A stretch of 64,000 nt of DNA from Trichinella spiralis (Eukaryota; Nematoda; Enoplea; Trichinellida; Trichinellidae), in NCBI GenBank assembly GCA_000181795.3, contig CM012953.1, forward strand, positions 15,685,998 through 15,749,997, written 5' to 3'. The translations under genes were made by a program, and so were the position numbers. The notes under the pieces are model-generated. The model was not told where the DNA came from and did no database searches. It was given only the letters and a program-made list of their open reading frames with translations. How positions within the stretch are numbered: the stretch's first letter is position 1; each line of letters opens with the position of its first letter. Below, one piece after another: positions 1 through 12,747 of this stretch.

Positions 1-237
1 TGCGCCATTTTCAATTGAAAAGAAGAGAATTGGTGAAATTGCGCGGTTTAATTTGTTCTGTTTTTCAGCAATTTGTTTTCATGAATAATTATTAATCGTT
101 GAATTATTAAAATTTCACAAAACCCAGAAAAAAATATCATTGTGGATTTTATTCACGATCAATTCACCAACACGAGACAAACAAACAACAAATTTATGAA
201 CAATAATAATAATAATAATTCACGTCGAGTTGTTGTT

Positions 238-1868
238 TCATTGGGTCAGACGAAAATAGAACATTACTGAATAATCGTATCCAGATAGCAAAAATGATGA
301 TCCTTGTGCATCTGTGAAACAGCCGCCGCCGATTGGTACGTTTTCCACAGATGTAGAGAAACAGCACGAAATCTGAATTGAAACCGAGAAAAAACATACA
401 TCTGACACTTTACAAAAGCACAAATCCATTACCTTTGGTGTTGTGGAATTTTCCAATCTCCAAACTCGAACGAAAGAATCTTCGCTGGTGGATAGGATCA
501 AACTTTCACCAGCAGAATAATCTAAATCTGTAATCGGTTGACTATGAGCGTTTATTTCAGCAAGCATTGCTTCCTTTTCAATGTCATACAAAACAACTTG
601 ACCAATAATTGTTCCACATGCCAGCCAATTGTTTACACTTATTATGCAATTAATCGAAAGACTAATAAATGATAAAATTTAAATATAGAAAAAGAAACTA
701 TTTTTCAACATAAAACAACCTCACCCTGTGTAGATATTTTTCAAACAGTGCAAGTCGGAGTTGAAAACTAGCAAGTCGCCCTTCATGTTAGCCACTACGA
801 GCCAATTTCGAAAACTGACCATGTCGACCACAGGCTCTTTGTTGTATTCATCCCAGGAGCCGGTCAGTTTGGCAGTATCGTTTTTGATGCTTAGTCGAAA
901 AATTGTCCCCGCATGACAACCTGGAAAATAGAAGCGTGGAATAGGCAATTTACATATATATATATATATACCAATAAAAATTTCGTCTTCAATACAAGCC
1001 ACTCCTTTGGTGTATCTCCACAAAGCTATACAATTAAACAACTTTTTTTGTAATATCATTTTATTTGAATAAAATAAAAAGTACTGGTTTTTTCTTCTGG
1101 AACTGACAGCCAGTACATCATTGTAGTTGTGACTGTATTCCATATCTGGACGATGAAAAATTAATGAAAAGTTCTTCAATTAAAATTTGCAAAAAATCAA
1201 TTTTTTTATAAAAATGACAATCAAGTACAAACTGAAAATTTTTGATTTTATGAAAATTAAAATGGAAATAAAACAAAATTTTACACTTATACTTTTATAA
1301 AAAATTAATTATTCATTTAAAAATAAAAAAACAGACATATTGACTGATCATTGATTGAATAAATTGCAAAAATTCATACCGAAGCACCGGCAACTGTGCA
1401 AATCACCAAAACGGGAGTTGTTCTGCTTTTCAGTGAACAGAATTTTACCTGATCGAAATTTATAAAAATTTAAATTTATAAAAACCAATCAAAAACAATA
1501 TTTATATTACTTGCATCACTTCTACTTTTTTGTTGCTCTTTCCAGTATTCAAATCTTTCGCAGGTACAATGTTGTGAACCATCCATTCGAATTTGTCATC
1601 CCAACTAACTGTGTGAGCCTAAAAAAAGTAAATTTTACAAGAAAAACATAATAATAATAATAATCATAATCATAATCATTATTAGTAGTAGTAGTAGAAA
1701 TAGCTGCATATTTGTGTAGTTTACTTGATTTTTATTAGCAACAACTGCACATGTGAGATTTGCATTAGCGGAAAAGGAAACGCTCAAGTTGTTACTAATG
1801 GCCGAAGTGCTTCCGTTGACGATCGGTATTTCTCGTTCCAACTTGTAGCACAGTTCCCTATCGCTCAT
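238..1868 (-). CDS. WDR54: WD repeat protein, WDR54-like
   Basis: Eight exons give a 331-residue protein, close to the length I recall for human WDR54 (about 334). Exons: 1725-1868, 1511-1618, 1380-1448, 1085-1145, 972-1025, 725-920, 433-661, 238-372; all phases close from ATG at 1866-1868 to stop at 238-240. The N-terminal stretch around ISNNLSV matches the conserved start of WDR54. Later blocks GDLLVFNSDL, INAHSQPITDLDYSAG and STSEDSFVRVWRLE are beta-propeller blades, with the VRVWRL signature near residue 280. The C-terminus FTDAQGSSFLLSGYD also fits WDR54. WDR54 is a small WD40 scaffold of poorly defined role; I infer only a protein-binding propeller here. Several introns (972-1085, the 60-nt one at 373-432) are open in the coding frame, so unspliced reads would not reveal a stop. 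No neighbour shares its function. Confidence 0.88.
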
Positions 1869-2745
1869 TTTTGCAAATAAAACTAACCAAAGCGTTGCTA
1901 TGGATACTGGACGCTCCCCCACTTTTACAGTAATACAAAAATATATTTCTAAAGATAGAGATTCAAATTTCAAAAAAATTGGCAAAAAGAACAAACGATA
2001 AATTGTATTGCTCACAATTAGAATGAATTTTTTTCAATATACCAGAAAAAGTCAACTACTGTTCATTTGCAAATTTTGAATTTCTTATATATTTTATACA
2101 GGTACATTGAATATTGAATACTTTTTATTCATGACTCGTATATATATATATTTGATTTGATTTGATTGCAATATTTTCAAATAGTTAGTTCAATGGTATC
2201 TGAATAAAAGTATTTTATCCTTTTCAACTTGCTCTAATTTCCATTTTTTTGCTCTATTTCAATCACAATTTTCAACATACTGCTCAAGCTTTGCTATCAT
2301 CATCATCATCATCTGTATAAATATTATTTTCGGCTAAACATGCAATGGCGTCAGGTGCTTGTTCAAACATGAATGAACTCAAGCAAACAAACTACCGCGT
2401 CTGATTTATACAACGAAGCTGATTGCATTTTGTAAATAGAAAGAATCCGTTGCTCATATTTGTTCAAACTAAACCCACGTCTCAATCACTAATGCTGAAT
2501 TCAATGATCAATGACAATCGAATCGACCAGACCTTTTTCAATTCAATAATAATATTCAACAATTTACATGCATAAATAACATTTGTTTTTCCTTTTTTTA
2601 CATCTCTTTTCTAATATAAATATTCACTAATGATGCTTGCTGCTTGCAGAAAACTATCCTCAAATTGATATAATGTAAAAATAAAATTTAAAATACTTAT
2701 ATACAAAATAACAACAATTAAAATGCAACGCTATTTACTATTACA

Positions 2746-2890
2746 GACACACACACACACACATATATATATACGTACATATGTTTATACATACGTACAT
2801 ATTATATACATATATACATATGCATCTGTATGGATATATAGATACAGATATAAATATGGATATAGATACAGATATATATATATATGTATA
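2746..2890. repeat. Compound microsatellite (CA)n-(TA)n-(GATA/GATACA)n
   Basis: A (CA)n run at about 2746-2762 passes into alternating TA with ACATACGTACAT blocks. It then becomes an imperfect array of GATACAGATATAAATATGG-like units ending in (TA)n. Low complexity explains the open reading frame over it, which I do not regard as a gene. Confidence 0.85.
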
Positions 2891-3388
2891 TTGTACTTTT
2901 GCCTAAAAGTAAGAGATATGGAAAGATAATGATAGAGTAAATTTACGTAAAAAAATACGAGTCAATATCCATGACAAAAATAGTCACAGATAATGAAACG
3001 ATGCTTAAATGACCACTACAGAAAAAGGTATGATTTGCTGATTTGTGGAACTAGTTGCAATGAATCTATCAATGATCAAATGATTCTGACAAATAAAAAA
3101 ATGTACCATTGTTGTTGAAATTGAAACATCCGATGCGCTTGTTTGTATAATTAGATGGTACAACAAATGAACCGGTTGATTTTTAGTAGTCGATCCACTG
3201 ATTGTACAGATCAAACGAAAAAGAAAAACACGATACCAATCGAATTCAAATGATGGAATTTTGATGTTATGATTGGTAAAAAATAGAAAAATAATAATAA
3301 CTGACCAGCTACTTTGCAAACAATTCCACAAATGATGACAAACTGATAATAATAATAATAATAATTGATATGATAATGAATGAATCAG

Positions 3389-3412
3389 CTATATATATAT
3401 ATATATATATAT
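3389..3412. repeat. (AT)n microsatellite
   Basis: About eleven to twelve uninterrupted AT dinucleotides in the spacer downstream of the CDC25 stop codon. Confidence 0.9.
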
Positions 3413-3565
3413 GGATTCGATAGATAGATACTTGTGTATATAAAAAAAGATAAAACGTATAAATGATTCATCTGATTCTATTTGAATAAAACAATCTTTA
3501 AATGATTAAATGAAATTGATTTCCAATGATTAAAATCAGCAAATAGATCAAGCTGAACTGAATTT

Positions 3566-5408
3566 TTAAAAGTTCAAGCTGATCTGACGAGATGGACGTC
3601 TGTTGTTGAAAGAATTTTCCCAATGGATATCTGATGACCAAGATCTGCTCTTAGCTCGAAATTTTCTAAGATCTGCAGCATGCGCTTCATGCAACATTGG
3701 AACATAATTTGGCGGTTCGCAATAATTCTGAATATGGATTAAAATTAAGGACATAAAAATAAATGCCCTGTCTTAAAATCTATTCAAATTAATTTTACAA
3801 TTACCGTAAATTTTGGAAAAAAATTCTTGTAGCCGCCATCAAGAAGGTATATTTCTGGATAATGCAAATGTGGATAACGTTTCGAATTGACTTTACGATC
3901 AAATTTTCGCAAATATCTAGACCTGAAAGTAAGAAAAGAAAACGAAGATCAAAATTAAGATTAAAAAGTTGAAAAAGTTTGTAATTACATTCTTGGGCCA
4001 CGTTCTTTGGAAAATTCACAATAAAAAATGACAACTTGACGTGACTCAGTTGAAGACTTCATCGCATCTGAATTTCGATCATGGAAAAAGAAACGCTTCA
4101 ATTGTTCTTGAGTGAAAACATTCACTGCTCCCTAATTTTTTGCAAAACAAGAAAAGAAATTAATGAAACATTTTTTTGGATCATATATATATATTACTTT
4201 GATATGACCACCATTGTATTCATATGGATAGCGACAATCCAATATGATGTATTTTTGAATAACATGCGAATATTCTTCATTCAACAATTTAACCAGCTTA
4301 AAAATTTAACCATCATATATAATTTGTAAATTTGAAAATTGTAAAATTTATTCTAAAATAAATATTTACAATGCGTCCATCTATGCTGCACAAATCTGGT
4401 ACTCGAGGCGCTTGCAACAATGGTAATGCATGAGTCTGAAATGGAAAAGTGTTCACACAATTGTCACAAATCAAACTTGTACAAGATACTCACTGTAGAA
4501 TAGTCGCCAATGAAATTTCGATTATCACATCCTAAAATAAAATAAAAGAATGTTTCAACAATTAAAATTTGAATAGAAAAGAAAAGAAAAAGTACAAAAC
4601 AAACCTTCTTGAAAAGCGGAACCAACGTCTGCTTCGGAAAAGCAACGAGCAAATGGATGCTGAAGAAAAGTAATGTTTTTTTTTTACAATATTACTTATT
4701 ACATTAGGATGAAAATTAAAATAAAATACTCTTTTTTGATTTGGAGAAATATCCAACAAGCTTTTCCTACGTTTAAGCTGAGGAGTTTGATTAGTGACAT
4801 TTTCATTTGAAAGTTCTCGAAATGCAACACGTTTGCGTTGTCGTATAGAAAATGGCGTGTCGTTTTCTTCGGCAATTTTGAACAACTTTCGCTGAATCCA
4901 ATGTAGAACATTAGAAAAATTATTCAAAAATAATTAATTTTTTTTCTGTTTAAAGCATTTCAATACTTGGCCAATGCGGAAAGAATTTTCATTGGGAAAA
5001 ATGTTTTCATCACCTTCCGATTGCAACGAACCGCTGAGTAGGCTTTTGAAGTGACATTTCAAATCGGCTGGTGCTTCTTGCTCTTTGACAAAATCATCAT
5101 CGAAGCCTTCGTCCGTGTTTGCCTGTAGAAATTTTCAATTAAATTTTACAAAAATTATTCATATTTATTCATACTTTGGCATCGTAAGAGCGAGACCTAA
5201 ACCGTACATGTAATGTATTCGATTGTGATGAAACAGCTGGTAAATTAAATTGTGACGGACCCTATGAAAAAGATAATATTCATTTATTATTATTTGGTAA
5301 ATTATATTTCATAATTTGATACTTTAGTTGTTGTTTGACCTTCTCCAAAACCACTGTCTTGAGTATCTTCGTCCATAAAAACCGATGACGGGGCGGGACT
5401 AAGAATCA
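3566..5408 (-). CDS. cdc25: M-phase inducer phosphatase (CDC25 family), 5' end incomplete
   Basis: CDC25 phosphatases remove inhibitory phosphates from CDKs to start mitosis. Eleven exons with closing phases: 5323-5408, 5175-5261, 4967-5122, 4730-4891, 4605-4659, 4494-4531, 4370-4435, 4198-4296, 3989-4131, 3805-3922, 3566-3727, giving about 389 residues. The N-terminal half is variable and regulatory ([13 protein letters not shown], then [13 protein letters not shown]). The rhodanese-like catalytic domain is clear: [23 protein letters not shown], the active site [12 protein letters not shown] encoded near 3989-4029, then [16 protein letters not shown] and [15 protein letters not shown]. Cys and Arg of CX5R are intact, but the residue before the cysteine is Tyr rather than the usual His. 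The first listed exon begins in mid-codon and I could not find a convincing upstream exon with an ATG, so the true start lies upstream of 5408, or at the internal ATG in that exon. Confidence 0.9.
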
Positions 5409-6642
5409 CTAAAAATCCAATCAATATTCATATTTCATCAACATCTACTTGTCCACTTACATACATAGTCCGTTAGTGTTGCATGTTAAATAAACAATTT
5501 TAATATTTACTTTAGCAAAATAAAGTCAACTAAAAAAATGCTTCTTGTAAATTATAGGTAAATTATTGGCATAAATTTCGATAAAGCATATATTGTAATA
5601 ATAATATTGCCGAAGGTAAAATTGATTGCTTTTAAAGATGATTGAGATAAAAATTGTTCAACAGTTATATCGACCAGATCACAGTTATATTTTGATCGCC
5701 CAACTATGCCGTACTCCCACTTTGTAATTGCACTACTGCAGCAGCAGATATAGAAAGTGAGTGATAATAATTTTCTGAAATGTTTGTCTTTTGTTGATTT
5801 AAAATTTGTATTATCATTTTTGCAATTCTGTTTCGTGTAAAATTTCAACCATTTTCCCCATTTCCAATACTACAAATTTCACTACCAAAGGGTAAAATTC
5901 ACAAAAAATAAGCTTAACAAAAAATTTGTCCCACATATCTATCTGTGTGTGCATTCATTGAACCACAATCTTGATAAATGAACCGAACATAATGATAACA
6001 GTTCAGAAAGATAAAACGAAAAAAACAAGATACAGTAGTTTGGGTCAAATGGATATAATTGACAGAGCTTCAATCGTACATGTGCAACGTGCAAACGGAC
6101 GGGAAAATCAGAATAAGCTCGCGATTACGTGAGCGCACCATTGACCAATGAAAGTTATTTTGTCAGCTAGTATAGTGGAATTTTTGGATAAAATATCCAT
6201 CCTACTCCCTCCCGCCCATGCTAATCAACATATGGAAAACATCACATTCACGAAAGGGTCATGTTCATTGTATATTGTCTTGGGAAATTCATCTTTTATA
6301 CTTTTTCACAAAACAGGTCCAAAAATTGTGACCTATATATGTAGATATGTATGGATGCAGACGTCCAAATGTATACGAATCTGTGTATACATGCATGTGC
6401 ATGTGTGCATGCCAGTTCGATTGAATAACAGGTCAAAGTATAAATCAAACAGAAAAAAAGGATTAAATAATCGGCGAATTATGAAACAGGACCTCAGCAT
6501 GACTAAATTACGGTCAAGTGAACTTCTCAGCCCATTTCGATACATTGACAATTGTCCAGTGAAGTCGAGGAACAATTGAGTGGATGATAGAATTGGGTTA
6601 TTGCTATAAGTGTGTGTGTGCGTGTGTGGGTAATGTGGTAAA
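5409..6642. other. Spacer containing the unresolved 5' end of cdc25
   Basis: A splice-donor-like GTATGTAAGT occurs on the minus strand near 5455-5466 and may follow a 5' exon of the CDC25 gene, but no in-frame ATG could be tied to it. The rest is AT-rich. The open frames at 5.55-5.85 and 6.15-6.58 kb have no recognisable protein signature. The last part should include the 3' UTR of the gene ending at 6643. Confidence 0.4.
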
Positions 6643-9600
6643 TTAGGGTGCTTTTTGATATACGAAGCCGCTCTCAGCAGGTGAGACAGCTAACTTCTTG
6701 TTCAACAGCATCCGGGGATGTGGGAAAGAAGGCCAAAAAGTAGGATATGAAAACCACAGAAAAGTTCTATTCTACTTACTTGGACTGCGCAGGTCGTCAC
6801 CATCCAGGCAAGACAAGCTGCCGGCGGAAGATTCAGCACCGCTCGGCTTTTTCACACTCATTTCCGGCAGCACAACACAACGTGGTACGGTCTTGATCGG
6901 CGGCAGGGGCGGCGGCAATTTCGACTGCGAATGCAATCTACAAAATCATCATTCAACAATACAATCATCCAACAAATCGAAATATATACTGCCACTAGTG
7001 GAAATTAAAATAAGAAAAAAAACGGGTAAAGGTATTCTCATTCATTAATTCATTCATTTTGGATTGTACATTTCCAACGACAGCAGGCACAATTAAAATG
7101 GCAAATGTCATGTGGTAGGCTGCTGAGTGATTTGAAGCAATGCCACAAGGTCCGGCGGGGTTGCACAACCGGAGGTGCGTTACGATGCACATCGCGACAC
7201 GAGTGGGAACCCACCTGGCGTTACAACTCGAGCGTCAGCTCTTTGCGACACGCGCAATCCCAACATCTAAGCAACATCTGCTGATCATCAAGCACCGCCT
7301 GAGAGCGGTTCTGTCCCGGCAGACCTGCTAATGACAACAGCTGCTCGGGGCTTGTTGTTGTCATGCGACGTGTGTCCTCACGTGTCTGAGGTGAACGTCG
7401 ATCGCCATCGGTGAGCGAAGAGGAAAAAGGAAAAATTGCGTGCAAGCATAAAATGGAGGAAATTGAAAGCCGTCCGACCCTGGCCGGCGCCACCAACACA
7501 CACACACATATATGTGTGTGTGTGTATTGACCAATATCGATCAATTTTACACCAGGCGTCGGTGTCAGTTGAAAATTGAACCCCAGAAAATAGCAGCTTC
7601 TGACCAAGGCGGATCGATATCTTTTGGAAAAGCTGAATAAACTGAAGCTCAGGCTGAATGGATTGGAACCGCATCTCGGCGCCAAATTCAAACTCCAATT
7701 TCCACGTCATTAGCCAAATGACGCTTTTGCAAATGGACGCCGAATAAATTTTGCGATCGAAATGCCAAGCCGTTTTAGCGTCGATAATTGCTTGGTGTCC
7801 GATGAATTATTGTTCGTAATGTTTTCATATTTACAATGTCGTATATATGGATATTTCCCATCTTTTACCCATCCCTTAGGAAAAAACATCTCACATGACC
7901 TCACACGTGGAGATGAGTGGAAAAAATTCACTAGATACGACAAACAATAAAAAGACTTGCTTCACCTAGTTTTCAAAATTTCAAATTAACCCCACCACCA
8001 GTTTGAGTTAGTTGAGGTGAAAAGAGAAAAAATTAGGATACACATCTAGTGGTGAAGTCAAGGTTAGACGAGAACAATTTCTCTGATGAAAAGAATATTG
8101 CTTGTTCGTGAAACCACAACCACAACAGAACAGCAGCTAGCACTGACAAACACAACATCCTGCAATCAAGTCAACCACATCCTCCCACTGGGAATATTGT
8201 TATTTTTGAATTAGAATTGGAAAAAGCTTATTATTAACAAGAAATAAAAAACAACCATCGTAATAAACCCAGGTCGCAGTTGTGGAAATTTTATAATTCC
8301 CATTCTCATTTTTACACAATGGACTGTTGAGAAATATTAAATTTTCAGATCATTGAAATGCTTTGAAATGAACATAAAAATTTACAATTAACCAATATTT
8401 GAGTTTGTTGAACACTAATAATAATAATAAGCTAGAAAACAGTTTTCTGTTGTTGAATGGAAAATTTTACATGATCGATAAAGTGAATGGAAAAGTATGT
8501 TAATCAATATTGAACAAAACAGAACAATCATCAATCATTGACTAGTAAGACATTTGTTAATCCCTCGAAGCGAAATTTATATATACATACATATATACGT
8601 TGTGTACATTTATTTATTGTTCTAATAAAATCGACTGATGACTTGAAATGAGGGAAAAGTGGAAATGATTTATGATTTTATTATTGGATTTACAAGGTTG
8701 AGAGGTTGAAAATTTTCTCAAAAAAAAAAAAGTAAACCGCTGTTGAACAGGTGCAATAAAATAATAAGCCGAAGAAGCAGAAGTGCATTTTTGCAACAGA
8801 TGCTGATCACAGTTTGCATTTCAACAGTCGAATCACACTTGTGAAACAATGGGAGAAAAAAAATTGCAAAAGCAAAATAGAAGACAAGTTCAAGAGGCCA
8901 TGCCACGTTAACACCTGCTTTGATTATAGCACAGTGGTAAGCTGTGCACATAAGTGTGAGAAAGGTTCTTTGATACGTATTTTCAGCTCATAATGGAATT
9001 TGTATTTTTATTTTTTTATGAAAAAGCCGACGCAGACAAAAAGCCAGACAGTCTGTCTGGTTTTTGAAAGTATTTTTTCCAGGTAAGCTAAGAAAACAAG
9101 TACCAGGGGCCGGACAGATTGACTGGGGTGAGTTGTTGTCACAGAGAACAAGCAAGCAGGTCAAGTTCCGTTCAATATATATTATATTATATGTTATCTG
9201 ATTTTTAGAGTTGGCAGAGCAATAAACATCAACCAAACCAAACCGACCGACCAAATGTTGAAAATAATTTTTGCCATTAGAATAAATTGCAAATAAAAAA
9301 TGTGGACCAGAGGCCAGTGAAGTGGAAATGTTCGAAAAAGTATACTGGAAACTGATAGTGGGAGGGGGGGATATGAAAATCAACACACAATTAACGATAT
9401 TGATATAAATAAATTGACGGAGATATGGATATGGATTTGCAACGTCGACAACTGCTTACTTTTTATTCTACTTTCAGTGAAACAGACTTACCGCTTGTTA
9501 TAAACCACACTGACAAATGTTTCAATTTATCATCAATTGAACAGATCCAGATCAGTCAAGGTCAAATGTTTCTTTCATAAGAATGTGAAAATCTTTTCTA

Positions 9601-10206
9601 ACAGATTGTGAAGAGAAAAGAAAACCAATTCACCATAGGTCAATATGTTTACACTAATATATATATATATATTATATTTTTGAAACGTTGAAACCAAGAA
9701 ATAGTGTAATGTTGAAGAGATTACTTTTTATAGATATTGAAAATGATTGATAATGTAAAAATCAACTCACTTTTCATTGGAATCCAGAACAAGTTGAAAA
9801 TTATCATTCGAATTCTTCAGTGCAGTTTCTGTAATCAAATCTGTGAAGAAAAGTGAACAAGTAAGATGAACAGAAAAAAATATCCATATCAACAAGAAAT
9901 CAATACTTTGACTAGTCGATGGAAATGGCGAATATGCCGCAGTGTCCATCGATAACAAACTCTTCTGTGGAGTCAATTTCAGGCTGTAGTTTATGAAAAT
10001 GAATATTTAAATAAAACGATATTTTCCAAATATATGAACCTGTGCTCGGCCAAGTGCTGAGCCAACTCTGTCACTGGAGAATGTTGATTCCCTTTCTGAA
10101 TTGGCGACTCAGTACTAGTTGAAGCTTCAACTTCCGAAAGCTGATCATTTTCCAAAGAGCTGATCCACTGCTCAGTACGGCAGGCCAAAGTGGGATCCTC
10201 GTCCAT
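6643..10206 (-). CDS. Uncharacterised six-exon gene, 257 residues predicted
   Basis: I do not recognise this protein. A phase-consistent model is 10040-10206, 9907-9983, 9771-9840, 7225-7479, 6780-6937, 6643-6689. It runs from ATG at 10204-10206 to TAA at 6643-6645, with GT/AG at every border. The first three exons join cleanly and encode an acidic Ser/Thr-rich N-terminus (MDEDPTLACRTEQW, SPIQKGNQHSPVTEL). The last three are much richer in GC than their surroundings and encode SPEQLLSLAGLPGQNRSQ, CWDCACRKELTLELLHSQ, a proline run (KLPPPLPPIKTVP) and several SP sites near the end. No signal peptide or membrane segment is visible. The weak points are the 2.3-kb third intron and the pyrimidine-poor acceptor at 7480-7481; the two halves could be separate genes, with an alternative start at 7362-7364. 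Confidence 0.45.
7480..9770. other. Large proposed intron of the uncharacterised gene
   Basis: This 2.3-kb stretch carries no exon I can defend. The part from 7.53 to 7.71 kb is GC-richer and open in two minus-strand frames, so a missed exon is possible there. The rest is AT-rich, with a TA-rich tract near 9.66 kb. Confidence 0.4.
7496..7525. repeat. Palindromic (CA)n-TATA-(TG)n tract
   Basis: A (CA)n run meets a (TG)n run through a central ATAT, so the whole tract is its own reverse complement and can form a hairpin or cruciform. It lies directly upstream (minus-strand sense) of the proposed acceptor at 7480-7481 of the uncharacterised gene. Confidence 0.85.
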
Positions 10207-12747
10207 CACTTGTGAGGAGATGATTGAAGCCAAAAGAAAAGTCAACAATTTTTTTCACAATTTTAAAACAACACTTGACACTGTCGTCCCCTGATGCATG
10301 ATAATTCAACAGAAAGCCAAAAGAGCGGAGAACAGGAACGCGAACGGCATACGAACAAAATGCCCAAATGAATAACCGCGAAATGTAATTGCTTACAGTA
10401 ATATTTGCCTAAGGGACAACGTGTCCAACGTACTGTACGTCAATATGGGACTAGTTGAGAAAATGGTTCTGAAAAATCAACAAATTCATCAATTGGATCA
10501 ATACATTAGTAAAGTGAGAAAAAAAAACGATTATGAAAATCACATTTGGCCAACGTATATTACAGTACCCATTTCAATTCACTCTCAAATTTGCATATTG
10601 AATGAAATTCCAATTTTGACGAAATGTATTTGTGAAATTTTTACAAAACAAAAAGCTGAGCTATTTTATTTTTTTCTCAATTCTCTCATTTCACAGTGAT
10701 CGTTGTCGAATTGATCGAAAAAGTCAAAAATCAATTGGAAAATAGATTTGTCAATTTTTACAATTGGGCTGTATTAAATTTTTCAAATCTACACGTATTG
10801 ATAGTATTGAAATTTCCAATCAATTGATCTTTATAAAAATGTACCACGAAATGGATTCATCAAACGAGGAAAAGTTTACAAATGAAAAAAATACTCCGTG
10901 TTTGAAAAATGATGTAAAATTCAGAAAAGCATCATAAAAACATCGTAAATTTTCTAAATTTAGTTTTTTTTATTTAAGAAATGAAATTTGTGTTTTATTG
11001 ATAATTAGGTTTAAATTTTTATGACACGATGTTCGGTTGTGTTTCACTGATTGTTTGTCAAAGTTTCCGTTGCTACGCATGATATATGGCGCATAATTTC
11101 AAAACGTTGAGTTCAGAAATAAAAGTAAATAATTAATTAATTAACATTTGGTTTTTTCTTCAGAAAATTTTCTCAATTTTCTTGGGGGGAGGGGTGCGTT
11201 GGAGAAGAGTTGCGAAAAGAGGATAAAAAATTTTCTGCTTCGAAAATTGATATTCATTATCATCATCAGTATGATAGATTGATGCGAGTAGTTAATTTAT
11301 TGTTTCGATAAAATTTTCATAACAAATATTGATCAAGTTAAAGTTCATCGTCACGTGCAGATAACAAGAAAATAACAATAAAAATATTCTTGACACCTAT
11401 ATAATAATAAACACAACAACAGCTTTCGAATCTGTTTTGTTTTTTTACCCTTCTTTCATTGTTTACATTATTATTAATTATGAATTCTATAATAAATTTC
11501 CAAATGAAAATGAACATTTTTCAGTCCAATTATCCGGGCAATTTGAGAACAAATAAATAATAAATGCGCGAAGAATTTTGTTTGCTCGTCGTCAAATTTC
11601 ACGCTTGACAGTTAACAGAGATTGCAACATTGGCTTGGAAAAGGCATTTTCACCACTTTTGCAAGGTGAAAATTTGTTGTTCACACCAACAAAATTCGGT
11701 TCGTTGCGAATACAATTAATATATTCACGTATAAATATTGTTTGTTGTCTCGTTGGTTCCAAAAATCCCAAATTTGTTTTTTACTATTTCTTTGCTTGTG
11801 ACAAAAAAACAAAACACATAATTTTCAACGACGTCAATGAAGAATGAAAATGTTCTGCCGGCTTGGGGGGAGAGGGGAAGTGGAAAAAGCACATGTGCTG
11901 CAAATGGTTGGGAACAAGATTTGCAAATGAGCATCGCACAGTGTGTAAAAGAAGAACAACAAAATTTCTATCCCAAGCGGAGATTTGCATAATCTCATCA
12001 CCGAAACAAGCTTGACAAAGATGAAGAGAGAGAAAGAGAGAAACGTAGTTGCCGCTTCAATCGCATCTCTCACTCTGGCTCTGTCGAATTCACACGAGAA
12101 AATCATGAACATGATGGAATAAAAGAAATGATGCAATCACCATTTCATTTCATTTCATCAAAAATAGAACATTTTTCATCGTTTTTGCTCAACGTCACAA
12201 GCAATCGAAAAAAAATAACAGAACAAAACAGAATATATAAAAATAGAAGAAAAATATACAATATAAGATTCATACATACACATATATATATATATATATT
12301 ATATGTCTGTGTGCATAATACAAGGTATAAGAAAAAAAATATCAACTTTGCCAGTGATCATTTTCACAAAAAAAATTTTCATTTTTCTATGAATATTCAC
12401 ATTCGGCATTTTTCAAAATTCATAAAAATAAATAATATTAGATGTAGGAAGATTAAAGAAATCGTCACACCAGGTGCGCTGTAGCAGTAACTAGATTTGG
12501 AAAAGACTGTTTTCCAATAAAAAAAAGAAGAAAAAAAACTTCAAGGCAAACCGAAAGTGTGCAAAAAATAAATACGAAAAAGAAGAGACAGACAATGAAT
12601 GATCTATTATTATGATGTGCACTGAAATCTTCTGCACATGCAAAAAATGGACGGTGGACAGAGATGGTAATTTCAAAATATCCGCTGCTGCTGCTTCAGA
12701 TGTTTCGCTTTTGTGATCTTGTGTGGAAAGAGAAAGTTTGAATAATT
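10207..12747. other. Intergenic spacer
   Basis: No coding exon is supported. The open frames at 10.42-10.70, 11.58-11.85 and 11.7-12.1 kb are AT-driven and lack protein signatures. The stretch should hold the promoter of the gene starting at 10206 and the 3' UTR of the RING-finger gene ending at 12748. An (AT)n run lies at about 12281-12300. Confidence 0.55.

Larger units (their letters stand above)
1869..3565. other. Intergenic spacer, WDR54 to CDC25
   Basis: No exon with coherent splice borders is visible on either strand. The stretch is AT-rich and holds the (CA)n/(TA)n/GATA-like tract near 2.75-2.89 kb and an (AT)n run near 3.39-3.41 kb. It should contain the 5' region of the WDR54 gene and the 3' UTR of the CDC25 gene, but no specific site can be named. 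Confidence 0.6.

Noticed and set aside
372-433. A 27-nt intron (GTATGT to ATTCAG) at the end of WDR54
   Set aside because: A 60-nt intron with a better donor (AAG/GTAATG at 432) uses the same acceptor and fits the family length better.
2723-2929. Tyr/Ile-rich plus-strand open frame
   Set aside because: It is the translation of a CA/TA/GATA microsatellite with no splice context or protein signature.
5552-5848. 98-codon minus-strand open frame upstream of cdc25
   Set aside because: Considered as the missing 5' exon, but no donor gives the required phase 1 join to the exon at 5408 and the sequence shows no CDC25 feature.
6148-6579. 143-codon plus-strand open frame and its minus-strand shadow
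   Set aside because: Part of it is a TGTATACATGCATGTG-like repeat; no domain, and nothing joins it to a neighbour.
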